From positions 1-64,000 of the forward strand of contig QANT01002254.1 of the NCBI GenBank assembly GCA_003254885.1: a stretch of DNA of 64,000 nt, written 5' to 3'. The position numbers and the translations under genes are program-made. Shown piece after piece: positions 45,101-56,600 of the stretch. This stretch comes from Purshia tridentata. Its lineage: Eukaryota > Streptophyta > Magnoliopsida > Rosales > Rosaceae. The notes beneath the pieces were generated by a model. The model had not been told where the DNA came from and searched no databases. It saw only the letters and a list, made by a program, of their open reading frames with translations. Numbering within the stretch: the first letter of the stretch is position 1; every line of letters starts with the position of its first letter.

Positions 45101-46384
45101 AGTTCATTTCAAAATCCAGATTATCATATGAAGTTTCAATTCCACATCCAAACACACAAAAAGACAGATTCCAGTAATAGATGAATAATACTAGAGGAAC
45201 CAGCTTTAATCCTATAATGGCACCAGCTATGACCTAAAAGGCTTTCATTCATTGAGGCAAAGGAGCTTTGTCTTGGACCTCCAAAAATGATATTTCTTTT
45301 GGTCATTGCTATTGCATCATTCCTCCCCTTTAAAAATTTAAAAAACTCGACATGTTGGTTAAAGTGACCTAGATTTCACTGACAAGGGCACCTGGATTTT
45401 GTATTTCTTTTAGACTTACTTCCAAAACACAAGGAAGGTGATGATTCTGTTGTAGCTCCTAACTCAACCGTCTTTTTGAAGGGGGATGAATGATGCAATA
45501 GCAATAACCAAAAGAAATATCCTTTTAGAACTCCAAGACTAAGCTGTTAGCCTTATAAAGGAGTGAGTCCATCATGTGATTATAAATGTCATTTAAGAGT
45601 CAAACTATTTTTAGATGTCATTGAAGTATTAATTTAATAGTTTACAGTTGTCATTTGATCCAAAGATCTCCGTACTAGAGCTGTACACATCTCATACGGC
45701 TTCTCCTATATGTGCATAATGAAAATCATACATGGAATATCAAAAGTTATTAGGAGTCGATGTGTATTTGAATTTTTGAATGACTGAATTTATTTTTAAA
45801 ATTTTTCCGAGTCTTCTACTATAATGAGTGTTTTATTATTTTTCTACTATTTGATGAGTCTTTTAGTATCTCTAGGAGTCTTGGAACTTCTAATTGAAGC
45901 CTTTAAATATGGCATCTCTTGTAAAACAAACGATTTTGACGAATGAAAATTAAATGTTATTGAAAGTTTTGGTGCCTTGATAATCTTTGTACTCCTCCTT
46001 CTCCTTAATTTTCTCTTTATCTCTCTAATTCTCAGCAGTTACAGAAATAGTAATTTTCTTCTTAACACCAATCTTATGTTGTCCCAATCTTTCTTTCTGT
46101 TTGTGTGTGTGGCTAAGAAATGATTTCATATGACCCCTACTTTCTGGCAATGTTGTTCCAAGTTTGTTTTCTCTATTATCTTCTGAAATTTCAAGTTTTA
46201 AATGTTATAGTCATTCTTGTGTCACATGCTTCATTAAATGTTGCTTCAGGATGCTGATAAGTGCAGAAGACTTTTGAAGGAAGAGGCTGGAAAATCTGAA
46301 CGAACTCACCGATCATTACATGATTTTGCTGAGAGCAATTATCTGTCTCATCTTAGCTTTGTGCGGACAAATCTGAAGATCTAA
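39185..46384 (+). CDS. F-box / CW / RING / SNF2 helicase-like protein (At3g54460-type)
   Basis: This is a predicted nuclear SNF2-family remodeler with ubiquitin-ligase domains. The exons are 39185-39717, 40720-43326, 43421-43634, 43727-44002, 44092-44151, 44346-44476, 44763-44877 and 46250-46384. They join in frame to 1356 aa, close to the Arabidopsis relative (about 1380 aa). In order they show: N-terminal HKLCGFLSAVL and GSISVVHQLHALV; an F-box (about aa 266-298, ISDDILLNILSALSPVDLV); SNF2 lobe 1 from about aa 307 with the ATP-binding DEPGLGKT and LDEGHTLG; a CW zinc finger (about aa 565-612, WVQCDACHKWRKLP); a RING-like Cys/His cluster (CEEWC..PCRHILCLDCV); and helicase lobe 2 with VLVFSQFLEHI and ISRAHRMG. 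The RING between the lobes is the Rad5/Rad16 arrangement. Intron 3 has a GC donor. The substrate and exact role are not known from sequence. Confidence 0.95.
39434..39454 (+). repeat. GCG trinucleotide run coding poly-alanine
   Basis: Seven or so GCG codons lie in exon 1 of the F-box/SNF2 gene and encode an alanine run in the variable linker between HKLCGFLSAVL and GSISVVHQLHAL. Such runs usually vary in length between individuals. Confidence 0.85.
45250..45560. repeat. Foldback inverted repeat in intron 7 of the F-box/SNF2 gene
   Basis: The arm at about 45289-45322 (GATATTTCTTTTGGTCATTG...) and the reverse complement of about 45488-45521 match at all but one of some 34 positions. Weaker pairing extends outward to about 70 bp per arm (GTCTTGGA...). 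The loop is about 165 bp. The repeat lies inside the 1.37-kb last intron. It may be a small foldback transposon, and its transcript would fold into a hairpin. Confidence 0.8.
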
Positions 46385-48495
46385 TAGGTTTGTGCATATT
46401 GTTTTATGATATATCATCATAGTGCTACGATCAGCGAAGTTATAGCTTGAACTACTGTATATTCCACTGCTGCCATCACCATTTCTCAATAAGATCTATT
46501 TAGTTACTTCTTGTTTGATATTTTTATGGGCATCAGAATGGGAAAGGCAAATGATACCATTGAAACTATTCTTTAGTCGATACGCTTCTACTCTCTCTTA
46601 TGGGTGGGTTTGTCCATAGAGTTGTTATCAATTGTGGGTGGAGGTTTATGCAATTGGTTCAGGGACTAACATGGTGGTCACTGTATGGAGGTGTGCGGCC
46701 ATAATGGTGGATGTGATCAATTGATAGTTCTGCCAAAGGGTGGAATGGATTCTGACGTGTAGTTGTTTGATGCATATTTGCCAGTATTTGTTTCTCAATG
46801 TAGCATGTTTATTGAGTATATATCGACTTATTTTGTGATTTAGTTTGCTCAACATAATATGTTTCTGTGCTTCTTTTCTGTCCAGGAATTTGGTTAGCAT
46901 TTCTAGAACTGGTTGGTGTACACCGCCACCTACTGAAATGGGTTAATAAACATTGCTTTCTATTGCTTGTAGCGGCGTTGATTCCTTTTGTTCACCATTT
47001 GACAACTTTTGCATGGAAAATATCCTGCCGCTTAGGTTGAAATATTGCCGATTGAATTGAATGCCAGATCTTAGGACATGTTATGGCAAATGTTTTTGGG
47101 AACAAGTCTTTGGGAAAAAATTCCAAGTAGACAGTAGACATGTTATGGCAAATGAAGTCTTTTGGAAACAATGCCAAATTGACAGCCTTAAGATGGACCC
47201 ACTTCGCTCGAACCTCACATTTTGGGAGCACCTTCTCATAATATTTTTTGATTGACAATTGTATCATAGGGCTCAGATATAGAAAGTGTTGTTGTATAAC
47301 TTGTATGGTTAAACCATAGGCCAGAAAGGAAAATATTTCTAATATTTATTGCTAGTTAAAGTGTATCATTTCAGTCTGCTGAAAACAAACTGTTGCTCTT
47401 TTTATTTGGCAGGGGAGATTTGAACTAGGAACTTGTCAATAACGCTATTCTTATTATATTGCTATACCATGTTTATAGTACTATCTTACGTGTTATTATT
47501 GTACTGGTAGGGTATTTTATTATTTTTTAAGGTTTTTATTTTTATTTTTTTAGTGTCTAATGTATAAAATTATGTAAATTACCATAGAAGATGGTATAAA
47601 ATTATAGTATAAAAATGTGGTAAGTGTAACATTTTTGAGAGACTTGTTTCAAACAAATGAAAAGAAATATCATTACACAAATAGTTAGCTTGTTTATTGC
47701 TCCTTGGGCCCTTGCTATGTGGTTTATCTGAAAATAAGTGCATATCATGTATATTTATGTCATGTAAAGGTGGAAACTTGTTTAAACTATTGATGTTTGG
47801 AAAGGTCTTATTCAATTGACCAGAGCTATAAACTTAACGATATGCAGTCATGAAGAAAGTAGGTGACAAGTCAACCAAATGAAAAAAGTTGGACCCAAGT
47901 GAGATTCTAGAGTTTCAATATAAGCTTGCTGCCGGTGGAGCGTGTATAATACACTCACTTGTACAAATAATTTGTGACCAACTAGGTTGTTCAAGATTTA
48001 ATCGAATTAGCCCAAACTGACTGATTCAATATAATTCAATTTAATTTGATCAGTTTTGAACTTTTTGATGATTTTAGCGGATTTGTTTGAATCTCCAAAA
48101 TTCAAAAATCAACATGATTCGATCAGATGACTGATTTGAAATCCAATGGTATTGTAGGCATTTAAAACTATAAAAATTGTGAATAGTTTCAATCTTAGGC
48201 GCTATTATTCCTAGCTAACTTTTTTATCAATATACGTAACATACTATTTATATCTAACTTAAAAAAATGTTAAAATTTATCAGTACAGGAGGGGAAAGAG
48301 TTCGAATTCGAATGTATAAAAAAGAGCTTTTGTCTTCGGCCAATTAAGCCAACCCAACTTAATCCTAGTCTTTATACCCCACAATCACCACCACCCACCA
48401 CCCAACACCACCATCCATTACATCAAATAATTTTTTTTGGACTGCAATAGTTTGAATTCTAGTTATTTAATGTCAAACTTGAACACAAATGGGAG
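46385..48495. other. Intergenic region after the F-box/SNF2 gene
   Basis: The 3' untranslated region presumably occupies the first few hundred bases. I recognise no further gene. An 18-bp direct repeat (GACATGTTATGGCAAATG at about 47077 and 47137) is the only structure noted. Confidence 0.45.
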
Positions 48496-48496
48496 G

Positions 48497-48498
<2 letters not shown>

Positions 48499-48547
<49 letters not shown>

Positions 48548-48570
48548 NNNNNTTTTTTTTTTTTTTTTTT
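48499..48570. other. Poly-T tract with an assembly gap (5 N)
   Basis: About 65 T bases are interrupted by NNNNN at 48548-48552. The true length is uncertain. A single N also occurs at 60697 in an A-rich run. The sequence after the tract does not resemble a SINE or LINE tail that I recognise. Confidence 0.95.
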
Positions 48571-49103
48571 GAGATTTTGTTTGGCACCTATTCATCGAAC
48601 AATTAGAAGAATGTTCGACAGCGTACAACTGAATGAGTGGAAATACGTTCGGTGGCGCACAACTGAATGAATAGGAGGAGGTTTGGTTGACAACCACCAA
48701 ACAATTTTTTAAAATTTTCTAGAGGTGTTCAATAATTTGTGGTCGAATGAACAACACTATGTTCAATGGGTTATTGTTGAATGACTCGTAACATGTTCAA
48801 CTTTAGTGTGTTGAACATGTTGCTATTTCAGTTTTTGAAAATAAGCATTTAGTCAATTAAGACTTAAAGGAATGATGAAAATATTTCATTTAAAGAATCC
48901 CAAATTGCATTTAAGCATCTATTCATCAATATTAAACTTGTTTGCAATAATATGAAGAGTGTTATAATGCATTTAGGATTTTGATAAAGAGTTGAGTGAA
49001 GATGTGAGTGGATAATTGATGTCCAGTATTTAAAAATGTTGGGTATAGGTTCAAGTTTATTTTAAATGTTTAAGTCCTTAAAGGTCATTTAACATTATGA
49101 TAG

Positions 49104-49569
49104 TGTTGATACATGAACGTGCACCGAGCACAACTGCTCCAGATAATGAACTGAACACCCACTAGCATGGGGTCGGGACCATCAATTGGGCCTCCATGTT
49201 GTATTTGGGCATCTATGTTGTATTGGGCCTCTATTTTGTATTGGACTTCAATTGGGCCTTGTGTAAAAGTCCCACATTTGGGCAATTGTAAGGAAAAAGG
49301 CTCTCTATCATCTATAAATAGAGACCCTTACCCACAGAGAAAAGGATATCTCATCTCTTCCTCATATCTCCACTCTCCCATTTTTAGATCTAGCTTTCAT
49401 TTTCTCTCGAGCTCTCATGCTCCCTTTGTGCAATGTAACACATTTATTCATAATAGGAACCCAAAGACTAAGAAGATGTAGTCCAATAACATGGATCGTG
49501 GTGAACTACTATCATCTCGTGTTCATTGTGCATTTGTCTAACCCACCACCGATCCAAATTTGTGTAACA
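49104..49569 (+). mobile_element. Probable solo LTR (466 bp)
   Basis: The element starts TGTTGATA and ends GTGTAACA, with ATAG on both sides (49100-49103 and 49570-49573), so a 4-5 bp target duplication is likely. Inside is a typical LTR promoter layout: CTATAAATAGAGACCC (TATA box) near 49312, a CT-rich leader, and CATTTATTCATAATAGGAACC near 49440. The GTGGTGAACTA...CCACCGATCC tail is like plant LTR 3' ends. It has no internal domains and no second LTR, so it is an incomplete fossil or a very short (TRIM-like) element. Confidence 0.6.
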
Positions 49570-49573
49570 ATAG

Positions 49574-50655
49574 ATAGAATTGGAAACTATAATTTTATTA
49601 AAGTGTTGGCTAAAGAAATAAAAAAGGTAAGTCCGAATAGTAGCACCCAAATTTTATTTGGCATCGTAAATATGAAATTTTTTTTAAGAATTCAACCTTC
49701 ATTTTATGTATAACTTCATTAAAAAGGTTGCCATTACAAAACAAATCATCGAATTCAATCCAATCCAATGTCGATTAGTTCAGATTTGATTGAATTCTAC
49801 TCTTATTTGGATCAGATTGGATTGCAAAATCTAACCAATGTATATCAAATTGGATGTTAATTTACAAAGAAAGATATACTGTTATTTGTACTTGTTTCAT
49901 TAGTTTTTAACGTGTATGTAAAGAAAGATATAAGTTATATAAGTTTTATTTTTACGCAGTTTCAAATAGTCATTATTATCACAGTAGCAATTACCAAGCA
50001 TTCCATAAACAGTGCTGAACACTTTTTAAGCTCAAATCTCCTCATGCCAGATAAAAATCAATAGATTGCACCCTTTGGTTTTGGATATTATTTTTAGATT
50101 TTTTTCTTTTGCTTTTTCTCTTCCATTATTATTATTATTATGTGGATAGTCCTGATTGGATGTGCAGGTGAGTTCATGCAGAGACATTTAACAACAAAGT
50201 TTCAAGAAGAGAAAATAAAACACAGCGAGGACAAACACCTTGTGTGGGCTATTAAAAAATTTTCACAAGTTAATTTATTTTATGGTACCCAAACAGAGCA
50301 CAAGAAAACTTTATGAAAACTCTTTACTTATATCCAATTTTTCTTGAGCTTTTTATGTAAATAGTTCTTGAGTATGAATTTACAAGGAAAGCCATTTTGA
50401 ATTTCAATCCAGCAACCTACTTACAAAGAATTTACACAGCCTACCAACTCTTACCACTTCCCTCGAAAAAAATATTACCAAACCAAACAACCATTTAGGG
50501 GAAAGAATAGGAAGGAAGGATAAAAGACAAAATTCAAGCGAAGAGGAAATTACTACATACCTTCTAAAAATGATAAAATGAGTGGGTCAATGAGCCCAAC
50601 CCTTCTTCTCAGTTCTCTCCTCTTGCCTTTCCACTTAAATCTCGACATTAAAAGC
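49574..50655. other. Intergenic region between converging genes
   Basis: I recognise no gene. The right end (about 50500-50655) probably includes the 3' untranslated region of the minus-strand PH-RCC1-FYVE gene. Confidence 0.45.
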
Positions 50656-53600
50656 TCAATGAGCTAATCCTTCTCTTCCTATGGGAATACTAGATTTTTC
50701 GACCACAGGAACATTGTACTGCAGATATACTCTAGCCCTATTTTTCGCCCACCACACCTCTGCTTCTTTCTCACTGAATCGCTTCCGACTGACACAATTG
50801 AGACACTTAAACAGTTAGTGATTATCAATTAAATACAACAGATACTAATCCAAGAGAAAAGATAATATTACTATAGGTGAAGATATAGTTTGGAACACAG
50901 AAGTCATCTAGCATTATTGAGATAACATGTAGGCCTTATAAGCAAAACACATAACATACAGGATCCCTTGAAGTAGAATTACTATCAGGAAGAGGAAAGG
51001 AAGTAAAAGAAAAAGGTTACAACAATGAGATTTGATCACATAGATATCAACATCAGACCTTTTTTTTCTTTTTATAATTATCAACATTCAGAGTTAAATG
51101 GCATATACTTCAATAACGCGAAGCTTAAAAAGAAAAAAAAACTGAAAAATATGAGAACATACTGGGATGAAAGACATATTTACATTCTGAATTAAACAGG
51201 CCCTGACATTTACCAGATGTGCAATGGAAACTATTATTTTGCTATGAAAGTTTCAAATCCCTTGACTGATACATAGGCTCCTAATTTGTTCAAGCGCCCA
51301 CACACAATATTTAGTTCAGATTTAGGAGAATCCTTGGTTCAAATTCTGATAATGATGTAATTAGGAAAACAGACATACCTGAAGCGGACACGCTTGAGAT
51401 CTTTGACACCTCCAGGCATGGAAACAAGGGTAATATATACACCAGGCTCATCCTGCTCAACCCATTCATCCCCATGTGTGGTTTCAGGTTTTGTTCCTCT
51501 GTTCTTAAGCCTAGCTGTTGCTTCTGAATGTACCACTTCAGTGTGATTTGCAGTGTGGTTGCTGCAGGTCCTTGTCACATTAGAAGTCATCGGGCTTTTT
51601 GATAAAATTGAATATGGTTCATGGGAACTCAATGGACTGCTGGCTTTCTCAATGGCTGCAGTAGAAACTTCAAGTGTGGGACTAGAAGAGCCTAATGGGA
51701 GTGTATCACTGTTTCTTGCTGTTCCAATGGGTAACCTTTCAGCCATTTCCTTTAACTATCATAAATAAAGCAATGCATTAATTTAGATATCCTTAATGAA
51801 ACATTTTTTTTTTCAGCTACATAGAAAAGTGGCAATTGCATTGTCAAAAAGAATGGTATCTTGTACGGGAACTCAAAAAGCTATAGACACAGTGAGTGAT
51901 GAAATAACTGTAATGCTACAATAACATAATGGGTCTTTAAACCACATAAAACTTGAAAGAAATAAGTACGAAACATCACTACATTACACTTGATAAGGAC
52001 TGTAATGCGCTTCTGAAAGGATAAAGTTTTAGTTGCTTAACCGAAGATTTCTTTACCACACCCACATAATAATTATCACTTCCGTTTTCACCGGTCCTGT
52101 ATTTATATTGCTAGATAAGACACATCAGCCTTTTACACTAAGATTTTAGTATGACAGTACTGATAAAATAATATATCTAGGACTTACATTACTAAAATAT
52201 TTTATATTGTTACTTGCCAAATCATTGGTTAAGAACTATAAAATTGATCATATACAAACTCGACATCTTCATAATTTTTTAATTTCAATTGCATCTCTGA
52301 TCTCCCACAGCATGTTACTTTACAAATAGATTATTGCCCCTAACTGAATCAGTCAAATTGACCGCAATACCCTCTATATTTCAAACGCTAAACTATTTAA
52401 ATGCAGAGTGCATCAAATTCAATGAGAATGCATCCTTCTTGCTGGTTGTTATTTACAGGTAAAAGGGTTCTGCATAAACGCTATAAACATGAGCATGAAA
52501 CCTACTTGAGCAGTGAGCGACTTAATTACTTCCTTTGCTGCTTTGCATTTTGTACTTTCTTCCCCTGCTACTTTGACAGCCTCCTTCAACTGTTGGGTAG
52601 TTCTTTCAAGTTCAATGTCTTGAAGTTGAGCTTTGCGAGTAAGATCTTCAACCTACATAAGATTAATTAGTTCATAACAAAAAGTTAGCACCTCATTCAT
52701 GTGTTAAAATTTTAAACTCTAGATACTTTGCATATTGAAATAATTGATTTCAGGTGCTAAAATTTGAGTGACAATAACCATATTGAAACAAAACTCACGG
52801 GAGACCAGCAGGAATTTGTGTTTGTTTCTTTACGGTTCAACTAGTAAATGTGGTTGAATTCAGAAAGGATGATGTTAGGGTGAAAGAGGTGGATAATTTG
52901 TGGGAGAGAGTTCGGTTTTGGGCCTTGTTATGGGCATCAATCACCCAGCATTCAGGTACTACTCATTCTCTACAATTATGTCTAATTGGGACGCTATTGT
53001 GTGTTAGGGCATCATTTCTGTTTTACTAGGTTCTTGAGCGTATTTGTTTTTCTAAAGGGTAATGTCAAGGATGTAGCAATTTCAACCCTCCATAGAGTGT
53101 GGTACAGCACACCAGGGATTCAAGTCACTAATCTAGTTATAATGAACTAGCATATGATAATGCACAATAATTATAAGTTGAGATCACTTTATACATAGCA
53201 AATGATGAGAAGCCCAATTAGCCTTTGGTCACATACTATATGCTACTCATAAGATATGTTATCATAATCTAATTGTTAATCTTTCATCTTATTAATCCAA
53301 CAGTGTACCCATGTCAAATTCCAAGACATACCAATGGACAATAGCTGAGCACAAGAGAAATGGTGAAGAAGACAACACATAATAAACTATTCTCAGGGTA
53401 TAAAACTGAACCACAACCATGATGCTGAGAATTATTTGTGCTACAAGCTATAATCAACATGGCAGGATGTAATATTTCGTTTCATAAGATTTAGATATCA
53501 CCTCATGATCCCATATAAGCTCAAATTGTTACTCAAACCATCAGCCCAGTTAAGCCCAGGACAATGGTTATTTATCTTAAACAAAAATGCAGGAATCTTA

Positions 53601-56600
53601 AATGAAGGTAATCTAAATACTCAACAGAAAAGAAAAGTTTGCAGAGACTAATTGACATAAAAAAAGACAACCAACATACCTGAGCTCTTAATTTAAGAAC
53701 TTCTTCACTCAGACTGTCATTTGTCCTTTTGGCATCATCCACAACTTTTGGCAAAGTAAGTGCCGAAAGAGCTGGGGTCGGAGTTGTGGCACGAGGTGGA
53801 CTAGGGCGTCTTGATGTTGGTGATGTTGCTCGAGATGCAATTCTTGATCCAGGAAGAGAAGCTGAGAAAAACTTTTTGGACGATCCAAACACTGGGTTGA
53901 AAGATTTAGTCCCATTGAATGCTCGACGCTCAGAAGCTCCATTTAAAACGGGAGTAACACAATTACTGCTAGAATCCAGTTTCTTGTTTCTTTTAGAAGA
54001 TCCACTTTCCATTTGTCTAACATTGTTTTGAATCAGTTCATTGAATCCTTGATTCAGACTTCCTCTTCTACTAAAAGCAGAGCCAGATGAAGTGTTGGCT
54101 TCGGTGGCCTTCCTAAGTTTTCCATAACAATTATCACAAACACGGTAAGGTTTGTTTGGGTTCGGTGCCATGGAAGCCTTGAGACACTTTTTGCTACTAC
54201 ATGAATGGCATAACACAAGTCCACAATTATAACAATTGTGTCTTTTTCTTTTAAAATTAAACGGAAGCCGACAGCCAGAACACATTGATTGATCAACACC
54301 AGAGACCCATTTATGAAGACAGATAGCAGCCGTAAAGTTAGTGCCACAAACAATACTTTTGACTTGTTTGTCTTTTAAAGCTTCGACTAATGTTGGTGAA
54401 AATTTATCTTCTGTATCCCCAAGACCTAGTCGACCATTTGCACCCTTGCCCCACGTGTAAACTTCAGTTCTTGAAGTTAAAACTGCAATATGATTAGCAC
54501 CACAAGCAATTTCTTCGACAAAACTCTTCATTAGCTTTCCCTCAACACGGCTTGGAAGTTTCCCATCAGCTTGAGGGACCCCTAATTGACCAAAAACAGG
54601 GCTTCCCATTGTGTAAACCTGGCCCGTAGTTGTAAGTGCAACAGTCAAACTTTGTCCGCAGGCGACTTGACAGAAGTTGGGTTCAACCAAAGCAGCAACA
54701 CAAGTGGGCACAAGTCTTGCTTCCTTATCACCATGCCCAAGTCGACCTTTATCTCCATCTCCCCATGTAAAAAGCTTTCCAGAAGAACAGTTGCTGGAAC
54801 TTGATGACCCCACCATAACTTCAACAACTGCTGCAGTGTGCCAAACACCACAAGCTACTCGCACAGTGCGGAGGCCTTTAAGGAGCTCAACTTCCCTGGG
54901 AACCGAAATGCTCTTTCGATCCCCATGACCTAGAACACCAAAAGTTCCATCGCCGAAAGTAAACAATTGCCCAGCAGAGGTCACAACAGCTGTGTGCCAT
55001 GGTCCACATGAAACTGATGAGACGTGAATTCCCTCTAAGGGTCCACTTAACTTTTTTGGGACCCACTGACTTGATTGAAACCCATGCCCAAGGAGCGCAA
55101 AATTGCAAGTACTGCCACCCCATGTGTACATGTCACCGGAAAGTGTTACAGCACAAGAATGGTACTCCCCGCATGCTAAAAATTCAATGTTGACATTTTT
55201 TAGACCATCTATGAGCTTTGGATGCGAGACATCAGCATCCACACCATGTCCAAGTCTGCCTCCTAATTCTTCACCCCAAGAAAATACCTCTCCTTGCTTG
55301 GTTACGAAAGCAGCATGTCGTCCACCACAAGCTATACTTTGAACATCAAGTACTACAGCAGATTCCAAGACTTTAGGCACAAAAGAGTCCATCTTAAAAC
55401 ATGAGGAACTTCCAACTCGATGTAATCCCCCACCCAAATAGCAATCACCAATGCCTTCCCCCCAAATGAAAACATCCCCTAATGCATCACCATCATCATG
55501 ACCAGAGCCTTGACTTGATGAGCTTACAGCACTTGATAAACTGACTCTATAAGCATCCACACCTGCACCCTTTATTCGTCCATTCATTCCATCTGAGCCT
55601 CCTGATGACAGAGACTGGAATGAGCCACTCGCAGAATCTGAAGGAAAGGGAATTTTTGGAGGCAGGGCATATAACATGACATCTGATAAAGCCTTCTCCA
55701 AACCGATTTTAGGAGGGCTTTCAAGTGTAGCATGAAGATGAAAGGGTTCCACCCCATCCTGCATCAATGAAGAAGACTATCTTACTTGTACAGTATAGTT
55801 ACATACAGTATTAACAAGAGAGACAAAAATAGAACACCTTCTGCGAACTATCACCACTACAAAATGGAGAGCTCAAAGGAGAACTTCTCTGGGTGTGTGA
55901 TCTCGGACTATTTGCTTCAGATGTAACTCCACTTTTTGATTCTGCTCTCCCCTTCTGGTGAAGGCCACGTGATATTAATGCTTTTAGACCAGTAAACCAG
56001 ACTTCAGCTTCATCTTTATCCTTGCATATCTGAATAAGCAAGTGCCATTAAGAAAATAAAAAATAAGTTCAAAGAATAAATTATTGAAGAGCACCCAGTG
56101 GGTGTAATACACAGAAGTTACACAAAGAAAAGGTAAAAGCATAAAGAAGGAAAAGATTTGACAAGAGAAATAAAAGATGTGAAATAAAAAAAATCATTTA
56201 TAACAATAATACGTTATAAACGATTTTCAGGAAAGGGGAAGACTGAGTGTGGAAAGCATAATATCCAAGAATCAGATACAGCAGAAATCACCACCAAAGA
56301 AGATTCTTACCAAATCTAAAGACCTATCATTATATATAAGAGAAAATGACTGATATTCCTTCTCAGGCCGAGGATACCTCTGAAACGTTGGCTGCAGTAT
56401 TATCAAATTAAAGAATTTTTTGTTACTATGTCATAACCAATAAATAAATGAGAAAGCATATTAAACAAGTATTACAGCATTAAAATCATTATTGATATGA
56501 AACCCATCATAATCAGAAGGGAATATGATTTTAGAAAGAATTATGGATAAAATTCCCTAAAAAATCAAACATTAAAAGAAAAGCATAAATTCAGAGTTTC

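Noticed and set aside
53709-55342. Multiple open frames on both strands overlapping the RCC1 exon
   Set aside because: They are shadows of the large PRAF-like exon 53680-55758, which is conserved in sequence and frame.
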